From Alphaproteobacteria bacterium (GTDB taxonomy: Bacteria; Pseudomonadota; Alphaproteobacteria; Rhodobacterales; Rhodobacteraceae): 64,000 nt of DNA. Position 1 is the stretch's first letter. Every line of letters begins with the position of its first letter. The stretch spans positions 1 through 64,000 of the forward strand of contig JAUIBL010000002.1 in assembly GCA_030428355.1 (NCBI GenBank), written 5' to 3'. The notes beneath the pieces were generated by a model. That model had not been told where the DNA came from and made no database searches. It saw only the letters and a program-made list of their open reading frames with translations. Positions 16,007 through 25,646 of this stretch are shown piece by piece. The translations under genes were made by a program, and so were the position numbers.

Positions 16007-16786
16007 ATGTCAGACATCATCCTCGAGACCCGCAACCTGACCAAGCATTACGGCGGTGTGCATGCCTTGCAGGACGCGAACTTCACCCTGCGCAAAGGCG
16101 AACACGTGGCCATCATGGGCGACAACGGAGCCGGGAAATCGACCTTCGTGCGCCAGATCACCGGGGTCGAACAACCCACGCGCGGCGAGATCCATTTCGA
16201 CGGCAAGCCGGTTCATTTTGCCGGGCCGCTGGATGCTCGCGAGGCCGGGATCGAAGCGGTGTTCCAGACGCTGGCTCTGGCCGATGATCTTGACGTGTCG
16301 GACAACCTGTTTCTGGGGCGCGAGAAGACCAGGTTCGATTGGCTCGGTCCGTTCCGGTTTCTCGACTACAAGGCGATGCGCGACGACACGCTGGCTGCAC
16401 TCGACAAGACGGGGGTCAAGATCCCCAACATCCGCAACACGATCCAGAACATGTCGGGTGGTCAGCGTCAGTGTGTGGCGATTGCCCGAACAGCGACGTT
16501 TCATTCCAAGCTGACCATCATGGACGAACCGACGGCGGCCTTGGGGGTGCAGGAAACCGCGCAGGTGGAGAACATCATCCGCACGTTGAAAGAGCAGGGC
16601 GAGCCGCTCATCCTCATCAGCCACAATATGCGGCAGGTGATGGACCTGGTGGACCGCATCGTTGTGTTCCGCCGTGGCCGGATCTGCGCGAACCTGCGCA
16701 AGGAAGACACCGACGGGCAGGACGTGGTGGCCTATATCACCGGTGCCAAGACGCAGCCGGAATACGAGGTGGCCGAGGCGCTTTGA
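16007..16786 (+). CDS. iatA: Inositol ABC transporter ATP-binding protein (IatA-like, single ATPase domain)
   Basis: ATPase of 259 residues with Walker A GDNGAGKST (38-46), signature MSGGQRQ, Walker B LTIMDEPT and switch histidine ILISHNM. The open frame extends far upstream inside the permease gene; ATG 16007 after GGGAGA, 11 bp past the permease stop, is the real start. A single ATPase domain of this length is normal for the inositol/fructose branch, unlike the two-domain RbsA-type protein at 46312. Confidence 0.88.
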   Translation: MSDIILETRNLTKHYGGVHALQDANFTLRKGEHVAIMGDNGAGKSTFVRQITGVEQPTRGEIHFDGKPVHFAGPLDAREAGIEAVFQTLALADDLDVSDNLFLGREKTRFDWLGPFRFLDYKAMRDDTLAALDKTGVKIPNIRNTIQNMSGGQRQCVAIARTATFHSKLTIMDEPTAALGVQETAQVENIIRTLKEQGEPLILISHNMRQVMDLVDRIVVFRRGRICANLRKEDTDGQDVVAYITGAKTQPEYEVAEAL

Positions 16787-16951
16787 CCGCGCTTCTACGC
16801 CTAAGGGGCTTTGATGCGCGGGCGTGCTACGCGTAAGTCTGGCACGCCCAAGACTCGCCGGATGCCGCTGTCAGGCATGTGGCTGCGGTGCTGGTGCAAC
16901 GAGAACAAGAACGTCCCAAGCGAAAGGCTTTGGGAGGATAAAGGAAGACCC

Positions 16952-17956
16952 ATGACTGTCAGATTCGCGATCCTTGGTGCAGGCCGTATCGGCCAGGTCC
17001 ATGCCAAGGCTGTCACCGCCACCCCAGGTGCCACATTGGTTGCCATCGCCGACCCCGTGGCAGACGCGGCGAAGGCGGTGGCCGACCGCTATGGCTGCGA
17101 CATCCGCACCATCGACGAGATCGCGGCGTCGGGTGACGTGGACGCGGTGGCGATCTGCACCCCGACCAACACCCATGCGGACCTGATCGAGCAGTTCGCA
17201 AAGGCGGGCAAGGCGATGTTCTGCGAAAAACCCGTGGACCTGAGTCTCAAGCGGGTGCAGGACTGCCTTGCCACCGCCTCGGCGGAAGGGGCGACCCTGA
17301 TGGTCGGCTTCAACCGCCGCTTCGATCCCGACTTCATGGCGGTCAAGGCGGCCATCGACGCAGGCCGCATTGGCAAGGTCGAGATGGTCACGATCACCTC
17401 GCGCGATCCCGGCGCACCGCCGGTCGAGTATATCAAGGTGTCCGGCGGCATCTTCCGCGACATGACCATCCACGACTTGGACATGGCCCGCTGGCTCTTG
17501 GGGGAAGAGGTCGAAACCGTGATGGCGCAGGCCTCGGTCCTGACCGATCCCAAGATCGGCGCGGCGGGGGATTTCGACAGCGTCAACGTCATGCTGCGCA
17601 CCGCATCCGGGAAACAGGCGATCATCACCAATTCCCGCCGCGCCACCTATGGCTATGACCAGCGGATCGAGGTGCTGGGTTCCGAAGGCATGGTCAGCGC
17701 AAAGAACATGGCCGAGGCGAATATCGAACTGGCCAACGGCTCTGGCTTCGGCACGCCGCCGCTGCTCAATTTCTTCATGACGCGCTACGTCGCAGCCTAC
17801 GAAAACGAAATCGCAGCCTTTGTCGCCTCGGTCGCCGAGGGTGCACCAACGCCCACCACCGGGCAAGACGGGCTGATGGCGCTGGCACTGGCCGACGCGG
17901 CGGTGCTGTCTGTCAAGGAAGGCCGCGCGGTCAAAGTTTCCGAGATCACGGGCTGA
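16952..17956 (+). CDS. iolG: Inositol 2-dehydrogenase
   Basis: Gfo/Idh/MocA protein of 334 residues with ILGAGRIGQVHA (NAD-binding loop), CEKPVDL with the catalytic lysine, MVGFNRRFDP, and GGIFRDMTIHDLDMARWL with the catalytic Asp/His pair; the length fits IolG. It oxidises myo-inositol to 2-keto-myo-inositol. ATG 16952 follows AAGGAAGA. The 165-bp gap before it holds no recognisable gene and probably a promoter. Three base pairs separate it from iolC. Confidence 0.92.
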   Translation: MTVRFAILGAGRIGQVHAKAVTATPGATLVAIADPVADAAKAVADRYGCDIRTIDEIAASGDVDAVAICTPTNTHADLIEQFAKAGKAMFCEKPVDLSLKRVQDCLATASAEGATLMVGFNRRFDPDFMAVKAAIDAGRIGKVEMVTITSRDPGAPPVEYIKVSGGIFRDMTIHDLDMARWLLGEEVETVMAQASVLTDPKIGAAGDFDSVNVMLRTASGKQAIITNSRRATYGYDQRIEVLGSEGMVSAKNMAEANIELANGSGFGTPPLLNFFMTRYVAAYENEIAAFVASVAEGAPTPTTGQDGLMALALADAAVLSVKEGRAVKVSEITG

Positions 17957-17959
17957 GCC

Positions 17960-19873
17960 ATGACCAAGACACTCGACCTCATCACCATCGGCCGATCATC
18001 TGTGGACCTTTACGGGGCACAGGTGGGTGGCCGGCTCGAGGATATGGGGTCGTTCGACAAGTATATCGGTGGCTCGCCCACGAATATCGCCTGCGGGACG
18101 GCGCGGTTGGGTATGAAGTCGGCGGTGATCACCGGAGTCGGCGATGAACATATGGGCCGCTTCATCCGCGAGCAGTTGGAGAAAGAGGGCGTGGACACGA
18201 CCGGGGTCAAGACCGACCCCGACCGCCTGACCGCGCTGGTGCTGCTGGGCATCCGCGATCAGGAGCAGTTTCCGCTGATCTTCTACCGCGAGAATTGCGC
18301 CGATATGGGGCTGACGGTTGAGGACATCGACCCGGAGTTCATCCGCCGGGCACGAGCCGTGGTCGCCACCGGCACCCATCTCAGCCATCCCCGGGTGGAG
18401 GCCGCGACGCTCAAGGCGCTGCAGATCGCGCGGGATGCGGGCATGCAGACGGCGCTCGACATCGACTATCGCCCGAACCTTTGGGGTGTGGCGGGCCATG
18501 GCGACGGGGAAAGCCGCTTTGTCGAAAGCGCCGCCGTGACGGCCAAGCTGCAGTCGACGCTGCACTATTTCGACCTGATCGTCGGGACCGAAGAAGAGTT
18601 CCACATTGCGGGCGGCAGTACGGATACGATTGAAGCCCTGCGCGCCGTGCGGGCGGTATCTGGCGCGACTTTGGTCTGCAAACGCGGGGCCGCAGGTGCA
18701 GTGGCGTTTGAGGGCGACATCCCGGACTCTCTGGACGACGGCCAGACCGGACCGGGCTTTCCCATCGAAGTGTTCAACGTCTTGGGCGCGGGCGACGGGT
18801 TCATGTCCGGCCTGCTGAAAGGCTGGCTGGACGGCGAGGATTGGCCCACCGCTCTTAAATACGCCAATGCCTGCGGAGCGTTCGCAGTCAGCCGCCACGG
18901 CTGCACCCCGGCTTACCCAAGCTGGGACGAGCTGCAATTCTTCTTCAAGCGGGGCATCAAGCGGCCCGACCTGCGCAACGATGCGGAGCTTGAACAGGTC
19001 CATTGGGCCACAAACCGCAAGGGAGACTGGTCCACCCTGCGCACCTTCGCCTTCGACCACCGGTCACAACTGGAAGAGATGGGGGGCTACACACCCGAGA
19101 AGGGTGCGGCGTTCAAGGAGCTGTGCCTCGACGCGGCGCTCAAGGTGGCGAACGGGCAGGGGGGCTATGGCATTCTCTGCGACAACCGGATCGGTCGCAG
19201 CGCGCTGCACCGGGCCAGCGGCACCGGCCTCTGGATCGGACGACCCACCGAACTGCCTGGGTCGCGGCCCATCGAGTTTGAGCCGGAACTGGGCGACGAC
19301 CTCGGCGGTTTGCGCGAATGGGCGCGCGAGAACGTGGTCAAACTGCTGGTCTTCTGCCACCCCGACGATGACGACAAGACCGCCAAGATGCAGGTCGCCC
19401 GGGTCAAGCGGCTGTTCACCGCCGCACGGCGCAACGGGTTGGAATTCCTGCTCGAAGTGATCCCGTCCAAGGTCGGCCCGGTGGACGACATGACAACTGC
19501 GACCTTGATCCAAACTTTCTACGACGCGGGCGTCTACCCTGACTGGTGGAAGCTGGAGCCGTTCAAGACGGACGCAGCTTGGACCAACGCCGTCGACGCG
19601 ATCACCCGCAACGATCCCCGCACACGCGGGATCGTGGTGCTGGGCCTCGATGCGCCCGAAGACGAACTGGCGGCCAGCTTTGCACTGGCGGCGAAACAAC
19701 CGCTCGTCAAAGGCTTTGCCGTAGGTCGCACGATCTTTGGCGATGCCGCGCGAGGATGGATGCAAGGCCAGATGAGCGACACCGAAGCCGTAACACAGAT
19801 GGCCGACCGCTACACCCGGCTCTGCCGGATATGGGACGACGCCCGAAGAGGCGCGAAGGAGGACGCAGCATGA
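17960..19873 (+). CDS. iolC: Bifunctional 5-dehydro-2-deoxygluconokinase with C-terminal DUF2090 (aldolase) domain
   Basis: The 637-residue fusion has a PfkB kinase domain in residues 1 to about 320 (GGSPTNIACG; NVLGAGDGFMSG) and a DUF2090 domain from about 340 to 630 beginning near TLRTFAFDHRSQLEEM. In proteobacterial inositol operons this fusion is annotated as kinase plus 5-dehydro-2-deoxyphosphogluconate aldolase, so one polypeptide would yield DHAP and malonate semialdehyde. It overlaps iolD by 4 bp. Confidence 0.92.
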   Translation: MTKTLDLITIGRSSVDLYGAQVGGRLEDMGSFDKYIGGSPTNIACGTARLGMKSAVITGVGDEHMGRFIREQLEKEGVDTTGVKTDPDRLTALVLLGIRDQEQFPLIFYRENCADMGLTVEDIDPEFIRRARAVVATGTHLSHPRVEAATLKALQIARDAGMQTALDIDYRPNLWGVAGHGDGESRFVESAAVTAKLQSTLHYFDLIVGTEEEFHIAGGSTDTIEALRAVRAVSGATLVCKRGAAGAVAFEGDIPDSLDDGQTGPGFPIEVFNVLGAGDGFMSGLLKGWLDGEDWPTALKYANACGAFAVSRHGCTPAYPSWDELQFFFKRGIKRPDLRNDAELEQVHWATNRKGDWSTLRTFAFDHRSQLEEMGGYTPEKGAAFKELCLDAALKVANGQGGYGILCDNRIGRSALHRASGTGLWIGRPTELPGSRPIEFEPELGDDLGGLREWARENVVKLLVFCHPDDDDKTAKMQVARVKRLFTAARRNGLEFLLEVIPSKVGPVDDMTTATLIQTFYDAGVYPDWWKLEPFKTDAAWTNAVDAITRNDPRTRGIVVLGLDAPEDELAASFALAAKQPLVKGFAVGRTIFGDAARGWMQGQMSDTEAVTQMADRYTRLCRIWDDARRGAKEDAA

Positions 19874-21699
19874 GCAAGACCATCAGACTGACCGCCGCAC
19901 AGGCGCTGGTGCGCTACCTGACCGCACAGCTGAACGAGGACGGCAACACCTTCATCGCAGGCTGCTGGGCGATTTTCGGCCATGGCAATGTCGCGGGGCT
20001 GGGTGAGGCGCTCTATACTGTGCGCGACACGATCCCGACCTATCGCGGGCACAACGAACAGACGATGGCGCACACGGCCATTGCCTACGCCAAACAACTG
20101 CGCCGCACCCGTGCGATGGCGGTCACCTCGTCGATCGGGCCGGGGGCCATGAACATGGTCACCGCCGCTGCGCTTGCGCATGTGAACCGCTTGCCGGTGC
20201 TTTTGCTGCCCGGCGATGTCTTCGCCAATCGCGGTCCCGATCCGGTGCTGCAACAGCCCGAAGTCTTCAGCGATGGCACGGTCAGCGCAAACGACTGCTT
20301 CCGCCCGGTGAGCCGCTATTTCGACCGCATCACCCGGCCCGAGCACATCCTCACCGCCCTGCCGCGCGCCTTCCGCACCATGACCGATCCGGCAGAGTGC
20401 GGTCCGGTCACATTGGCCTTCTGTCAGGATGTGCAGGCCGAGGCCTATGACTATCCCGAAAGCTTTTTCGAACCCCGCATCTGGCACCGCCGCCGCATCC
20501 ATCCCGACCCGCACGAACTGCACCGCGCGGTCGAGGTGATCCGCGCTGCCAAGCGCCCGGTGATCGTCGCCGGGGGAGGGGTGCATTATTCGGACGCGAC
20601 AGCCGACCTCAAAACCTTTGCCGAGGCGCACAACATTCCCGTGGTCGAAACGCAGGCGGGTAAGTCCGCGCTGCCTTGGGATCACCCACTAAACCTTGGC
20701 CCCATCGGCGTAACGGGGGGTGAGCCCGCGAATGCGGTCTGTGCCGAGGCGGATGTGGTGATCGGCATCGGTACACGGTTTCAGGACTTCACCACCGGGT
20801 CTTGGGGCCTCTTCGCCAACCCGAACCGCACGCTGATCAGCCTCAACGTGCAGGCCTATGACGCGATGAAACACAGCGCGATGCCCATTCAGGCCGATGC
20901 CAAGGCAGGTCTGACCGAGCTGTCCATCGAACTGGCAGGCTATGCGCCTGACGCGCCTGCCGCTACGCTGAAGGAGAGCTGGTTCGCCAAGGTTGATCCG
21001 CTCACCGACGCTCCAGAGGGCAACCAGCTACCAACCGACATGCAGGTGGTCGGCGCCGTCCAACGCGCCGCCGCCGAAAACACGGTTGTCATGTGTGCCG
21101 CGGGCACCATGCCGGGCGAATTGCACAAGCTCTGGAAGGCGGGCAAGCCGGGCAGCTATCACATGGAATACGGCTTTTCCTGCATGGGCTACGAGATCGC
21201 CGGCGCGATGGGCATCAAGATGGCCCAACCCGAGGCGGACGTGATCTGCTTCACCGGCGACGGCACCTACATGATGGCGAACTCCGAAATGGCGACCGCC
21301 GCGATGATGGGCATCCCGTTCACCGTCGTGGTCACCGACAACCGGGGCTTTGGCTGCATCAACCGGCTGCAGATGGGCACCGGCGGGGCCGAGTTCAACA
21401 ACCTGCTGGACCATGCCGTCCACGCCAATCCCAGCGCCATCGACTTTGCCAAACATGCCGAAGCGATGGGCGCGGTCAGCGTCAAGGTCGGCTCCATCGC
21501 TGAACTGGAAGAGGCGCTGGCCAAGCGGCACGACAAGACCGTGCCTTATGTCGTCGTGATCGACACCGACCCGTACCCGTCGACCGAACATGGCGGCACA
21601 TGGTGGGAAGTTGGCGTGCCCGAAGTGTCCGACCGCGCCGAAGTGCGCGCGGCGCATGAGAAATACGTGAGCAACAAGAAACTGCAAAGGGCCGATTGA
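19870..21699 (+). CDS. iolD: 3D-(3,5/4)-trihydroxycyclohexane-1,2-dione hydrolase
   Basis: Thiamine-diphosphate enzyme of 609 residues with the catalytic glutamate in YRGHNEQTMAH, and the cofactor motif from CFTGDGTYMM to the DNRGFGC segment. It opens the cyclohexanedione ring to 5-deoxy-glucuronate. ATG 19870 overlaps the iolC stop; the longer open frame that starts inside iolC is a shadow. The stop overlaps the iolE start by one base, giving tight translational coupling of iolC-D-E. Confidence 0.95.
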   Translation: MSKTIRLTAAQALVRYLTAQLNEDGNTFIAGCWAIFGHGNVAGLGEALYTVRDTIPTYRGHNEQTMAHTAIAYAKQLRRTRAMAVTSSIGPGAMNMVTAAALAHVNRLPVLLLPGDVFANRGPDPVLQQPEVFSDGTVSANDCFRPVSRYFDRITRPEHILTALPRAFRTMTDPAECGPVTLAFCQDVQAEAYDYPESFFEPRIWHRRRIHPDPHELHRAVEVIRAAKRPVIVAGGGVHYSDATADLKTFAEAHNIPVVETQAGKSALPWDHPLNLGPIGVTGGEPANAVCAEADVVIGIGTRFQDFTTGSWGLFANPNRTLISLNVQAYDAMKHSAMPIQADAKAGLTELSIELAGYAPDAPAATLKESWFAKVDPLTDAPEGNQLPTDMQVVGAVQRAAAENTVVMCAAGTMPGELHKLWKAGKPGSYHMEYGFSCMGYEIAGAMGIKMAQPEADVICFTGDGTYMMANSEMATAAMMGIPFTVVVTDNRGFGCINRLQMGTGGAEFNNLLDHAVHANPSAIDFAKHAEAMGAVSVKVGSIAELEEALAKRHDKTVPYVVVIDTDPYPSTEHGGTWWEVGVPEVSDRAEVRAAHEKYVSNKKLQRAD

Positions 21700-22604
21700 T
21701 GGCTGTGAAACTGGGGATCTCCCTCATCGCGTGGCAGAATGACGACCTGCCGGACCTCACCGCTGCCTTTACCACCGAAGGCGCGATGGAGGATGCGGGT
21801 CGCATCGGCTATCAGGGTGTCGAGCGTGGACGGCGCATGCCCGCCGACACCGAAGGGCTGCGCGCCTATCTCGACCGCTACGGCGTCGTGCTCTGCGGGG
21901 GCTGGTGTTCCGGCAACCTCATGGTCAACGATCTGGCCACCGAACAGGCCGCGATCCGTCAGCAGGTCGAGCAATTCGCTGCCCTGAACGCGCCCTGCAT
22001 CGTCTATGCCGAGTGCTCCAACACCATTCAGGGCGACATTCACCGCCCGGTCAGCCAGCGCCCCAAACTCAGCCGTGACGAGGTTATGGGCTATGGCGCA
22101 AAGCTGTCTGAATTGGCCAAGTGGTCCGCCGATCAAGGGTGTGTCCTGTCATACCATCACCACATGGGGGCGATGGTGCAGGATGCCGAGGACATCGACT
22201 GGCTGATGGAAGGCTCGACCGAGGACCTCACGCTGCTCTATGACACCGGCCACCTGCACTTCGCCGGGGCTGATCCGCTCGCAGTGCTGGATAAATGGGG
22301 CCACCGTGTCCACCACGTGCATTTCAAGGACGTGCGCCAGCCGGTTCTGGATTGGGTTCGCGCCGAGGATCGCAGCTTTCTCGATGGCGTCGCCGCTGGT
22401 GTCTATTCTGTCCCGGGCGATCCTGAAGGCTGCATCGACTTTCAGGCCATAACCGACCGGCTCAAGGCGATGAACTATGCCGGCTGGATCGTGGTCGAGG
22501 CCGAACAGGACCCTGCCAAAGCGCCACCCTACGCGTATTCGAAAATGGGCTACGACCACATCCGCGCGATTGCCGCCGCCTCCGGTCTGGAGATCACGCC
22601 TTAA
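21699..22604 (+). CDS. iolE: Inosose dehydratase (2-keto-myo-inositol dehydratase)
   Basis: TIM-barrel enzyme of 301 residues with canonical IolE segments: GISLIAWQNDDLP at the N terminus, SYHHHMGAMVQ, LLYDTGHLHFAG, HHVHFKDVR, and VVEAEQDPAKAPPY near the C terminus. It dehydrates 2-keto-myo-inositol to the 1,2-dione used by IolD. The ATG lies inside TGATG at the iolD stop. Confidence 0.95.
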   Translation: MAVKLGISLIAWQNDDLPDLTAAFTTEGAMEDAGRIGYQGVERGRRMPADTEGLRAYLDRYGVVLCGGWCSGNLMVNDLATEQAAIRQQVEQFAALNAPCIVYAECSNTIQGDIHRPVSQRPKLSRDEVMGYGAKLSELAKWSADQGCVLSYHHHMGAMVQDAEDIDWLMEGSTEDLTLLYDTGHLHFAGADPLAVLDKWGHRVHHVHFKDVRQPVLDWVRAEDRSFLDGVAAGVYSVPGDPEGCIDFQAITDRLKAMNYAGWIVVEAEQDPAKAPPYAYSKMGYDHIRAIAAASGLEITP

Positions 22605-22661
22605 GGTTTCACCGGTCCCGGTTCGGGGCCAGCACCGCATGCCATGCAACAGGAGGACGAC

Positions 22662-23843
22662 ATGGTACATCAGACATTCGGATATATCGGCTATTTCGAC
22701 CGGGAATCCTGCGATCTGGATGAATTCAAGGTGCTGACCTCGCAACAGCTTGAGGCGGCGGATGTGCCCCATGCCGCCGCCATAGAGAAGAACGTGCCGC
22801 TTTATGACATGGCGGCGCTGCGTCCGGCGTTGGACGACCCGGACACGCGCCGCGCGCTGATGGCGGAATGGGCACAGGTGCTACGCTGCTCTGCCGGGGT
22901 GATTGCGCTCAAACACGCCTATTCCGACACATCGGTGATCGACCGCGCGTCTGACGTGTTCAACGCCATCATTGCCGATGAAAAGGCCGGGGCTGCGGGC
23001 AAGGGCGATCACTTCGCCGCCTCAGGCGCAAATGACCGGGTCTGGAATTCGCTGCAGAAGCAATGCCTGCGTGACCCTGAAGGCTTTGCGCTCTACTACG
23101 GCAATACGTCCATCGCGGCGGCCTGTGAGGCGTGGCTGGGGCCGAACTACCAGATGACCGCGCAGGTCAATCAGGTCCGGCCCGGGGGCAAGGCGCAATC
23201 GGCGCATCGGGATTACCATCTGGGCTTCATGGCGGCCGACCAGTCGGCGCGTTATCCGGCGCACGCGCATGAAGTGACGGCCACCCTGACGCTTCAGGGC
23301 GCTGTGGCCCATTGCGACATGCCGATCGAAAGCGGGCCGACAAAACTCCTGCCGTTCTCGCAGCTTTATCCGGCGGGGTATCTCGGGTTCCACGAGGCAG
23401 ACCACCGCGCCCATTTCGAAGAGGCGCATGTTCAGGTTGCACTCGAAAAAGGCGATGCGGTGTTCTTCAACCCCGCACTTTTCCACGCGGCGGGTGAAAA
23501 CCGAAGTGCCGACATCAACCGGATGGTGAACCTGCTTCAGGTGTCCTCGGCCTTTGGTCGGGCGATGGAGGCGATCGACCGGCGCGCGATGACAGCGGCC
23601 CTGTTCCCGGCGCTGGTGGCGTTGAAACAGGGCGGGCGGTTGACCGGACCGGAGCTCGATGCGGCGATAGCCGCCTGTGCCGAGGGCTACAGTTTTCCGA
23701 CCAACCTCGACACAGACCCGCCGGTGGGCGGTCTTGCGCCGGAAAGCCAGGCCGATCTCCTGCGCCGCGCGGTGTCGGAGGGGTGGACGACGGATCACCT
23801 CAACGACGCCCTCGGTCAGATGTCCGCCCGTCAGGCGGCCTGA
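22662..23843 (+). CDS. Phytanoyl-CoA dioxygenase (PhyH)-family 2-oxoglutarate/Fe(II) oxygenase
   Basis: The 393-residue protein shows the 2-oxoglutarate oxygenase iron facial triad: AHRDYHLGF supplies His-x-Asp, VFFNPALFHAAGEN supplies the distal His, and the following INRMVNLLQ supplies the Arg that holds 2-oxoglutarate. ATG 22662 is preferred because AGGAGGA lies 6-7 bases upstream; the in-frame ATG at 22644 precedes that site. The gene sits inside the iol operon between iolE and iolB. This family hydroxylates unactivated carbons, often next to O- or N-methyl groups, so oxidative removal of a substituent from an inositol is an inference. Confidence 0.85.
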   Translation: MVHQTFGYIGYFDRESCDLDEFKVLTSQQLEAADVPHAAAIEKNVPLYDMAALRPALDDPDTRRALMAEWAQVLRCSAGVIALKHAYSDTSVIDRASDVFNAIIADEKAGAAGKGDHFAASGANDRVWNSLQKQCLRDPEGFALYYGNTSIAAACEAWLGPNYQMTAQVNQVRPGGKAQSAHRDYHLGFMAADQSARYPAHAHEVTATLTLQGAVAHCDMPIESGPTKLLPFSQLYPAGYLGFHEADHRAHFEEAHVQVALEKGDAVFFNPALFHAAGENRSADINRMVNLLQVSSAFGRAMEAIDRRAMTAALFPALVALKQGGRLTGPELDAAIAACAEGYSFPTNLDTDPPVGGLAPESQADLLRRAVSEGWTTDHLNDALGQMSARQAA

Positions 23844-23906
23844 GCCAGTAACCTCCCTGCCTCGGGGCGTCGAACCGGCGTCCCGAGGCTCCAAAAGGAC
23901 GAGACT

Positions 23907-24713
23907 ATGCCCGATCTTCTGCGCAAACCCTTTGGCACCCACGGAAAGGTCCACGAGATCACACCTGCCTCTGCCGGTTGGCGCTTTGCGGGCTTCTCGC
24001 TCTATCGCCTGCGCGAAGGCGAAACCGTGAGCGAGGCCACGGGCGACCGCGAGGTGATCCTTGTCATGGTCGAGGGGAAAGCCAACATCACCGGGGCCGG
24101 GCAGGATTGGGGGGTGCTGGGCGAGCGCATGGATGTGTTCGAGAAAACCCCGCCGCATTGCCTCTATCTGCCCAACGGAACGGACTGGACGGCGACCGCC
24201 GTAACCGCGTGTACGGTTGCGGTTTGCTCCGCCCCCGGAAAAGGCGGGCACGCGGCGCGGCGGATCGGGCCGGATGGCATCACGCTCACCGAACGCGGCA
24301 AGGGGGTGAACACCCGCTACATCAACAACATCGCGATGGAGAACGAGGACTACGCGGACAGTCTGCTTGTCACCGAAGTGTTCACGCCGAACGGCCACTG
24401 GTCGAGCTATCCAAGCCACCGGCATGACGAAGACGATTTCCCGCGCATCACCTATCTGGAAGAGACCTATTACCACCGCCTCAACCCCGGCAACGGGTTC
24501 GGCATCCAGCGGGTCTACACCGATGACGGGCAGCTTGACGAGACCATGGCGGTGAGCGACGGCGACGTGGTGCTGGTCCCGCGCGGGCACCACCCTTGCG
24601 GGGCGCCTTATGGGTTCGAGATGTATTACCTCAATGTCATGGCCGGCCCCTTGCGCAAATGGCGGTTCGTGCCCGCACCAGAGGTGGAATGGATCATGAA
24701 ACGGGATGCATAA
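23907..24713 (+). CDS. iolB: 5-deoxy-glucuronate isomerase (copy 2, canonical)
   Basis: Bicupin protein of 268 residues with family hallmarks YPSHRHDEDDFPR, LEETYYHRLNPGNGFG, and VPRGHHPCGAPYGFEMYYLNVMAGP. It is the last gene of the iolG-C-D-E operon and converts 5-deoxy-glucuronate to the kinase substrate. It has the usual IolB length and starts at ATG 23907 after AAAAGGACGAG. The convergent KDG kinase gene ends 9 bp away. Confidence 0.95.
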   Translation: MPDLLRKPFGTHGKVHEITPASAGWRFAGFSLYRLREGETVSEATGDREVILVMVEGKANITGAGQDWGVLGERMDVFEKTPPHCLYLPNGTDWTATAVTACTVAVCSAPGKGGHAARRIGPDGITLTERGKGVNTRYINNIAMENEDYADSLLVTEVFTPNGHWSSYPSHRHDEDDFPRITYLEETYYHRLNPGNGFGIQRVYTDDGQLDETMAVSDGDVVLVPRGHHPCGAPYGFEMYYLNVMAGPLRKWRFVPAPEVEWIMKRDA

Positions 24714-24722
24714 GGCCGGGCA

Positions 24723-25646
24723 TCAGCCTGCCAGGTCGTGTCCCAGCACAGCCTCTTCAACCAATGCGCCGCGATATGTCACGACGCGCGCCGCCAGCCT
24801 GGCCCCTGCAGCGATGGCCTGACCCAATGGCGCTCCGGCGATGTGGCTGGCCAGAAACCCGGCGTTGAAGGAATCCCCGGCGGCGGTGGTGTCGATCACG
24901 GCGCTCACCTTCTCGGGTTGGTGGCGCGAGGAACCATCACCGCTGTGCACGACCATTTCCCCCGGTCCGTTTTTGACCACGACGATCTCCGCGCCTTGCT
25001 GAGCGTAGCGTCGGGCGGTGTCTTCGAGGGATTGGTCCCCGAACCATGTCGCCTCATCCTCGTGTGAGGGCAGAACGATGTCGCTCAATCTGGCGGCGTC
25101 CACGATGGCTTGGGTCATGTCCTGAGGGTCGGCCCAGAGTTTGGGGCGCAGGTTCGGGTCGAACACCACGGTGCCGCCTGCGGAGCGGAAGACCTCAAGC
25201 GCCCGGCTCAGAGTGGCGCGGTCTTCGGACGGCAGAATGGCAAGCGTGATCCCCGAGAAATAGGCGATCCCCGCACCGGCCAGGGCGGTGGAAATATCGT
25301 CGCCCGATTGCGCCAGCGTCCGTGCCGCGCTGTGGCTGCGCCAATAGCTGAAACTGCGTTCGCCGTCCTGGAGCTGGATCATGTAAAGCCCCAGCGTCCG
25401 GTCGGCGCGGCGCAGGATGGACGCGGTGTCGATCCCTGCAGACCCAAGAAACCCCAGCATCTGATCCGACACGCTGTCGGTGCCAACGGCGGTGAAATAC
25501 CCAACCTGTGCGCGGTCGCCCAACAGCCGCGCCAGATACCAGGCGGTGTTGAGCGTGTCGCCTGCAAAGCCCATCCGGTAAGTGGCCGCGCTGTCAAGCG
25601 GGGCCATTTCGACCATACATTCCCCGATGCAGACGATGCGCGTCAT
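24723..25646 (-). CDS. kdgK: 2-keto-3-deoxygluconate kinase
   Basis: PfkB kinase of 307 residues with GFAGDTLNTAWYLARLLG at the substrate-binding N terminus, FDPNLRPKLW, and the catalytic DTTAAGDSFNAGF signature. GDTLNTA and the NLRPKLW loop are typical of KdgK. The enzyme makes KDPG from KDG, the common product of the glucuronate, galacturonate and unsaturated-uronate branches encoded divergently. It overlaps the upstream GntR gene by 4 bp. The aldolase that would split KDPG is not in the window. Confidence 0.9.
   Translation of the reverse strand: MTRIVCIGECMVEMAPLDSAATYRMGFAGDTLNTAWYLARLLGDRAQVGYFTAVGTDSVSDQMLGFLGSAGIDTASILRRADRTLGLYMIQLQDGERSFSYWRSHSAARTLAQSGDDISTALAGAGIAYFSGITLAILPSEDRATLSRALEVFRSAGGTVVFDPNLRPKLWADPQDMTQAIVDAARLSDIVLPSHEDEATWFGDQSLEDTARRYAQQGAEIVVVKNGPGEMVVHSGDGSSRHQPEKVSAVIDTTAAGDSFNAGFLASHIAGAPLGQAIAAGARLAARVVTYRGALVEEAVLGHDLAG

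Noticed and set aside
16811-16951. 47-codon extension upstream of iolG
   Set aside because: No ribosome site at its start and no similarity to the Rossmann fold; AAGGAAGA precedes ATG 16952.
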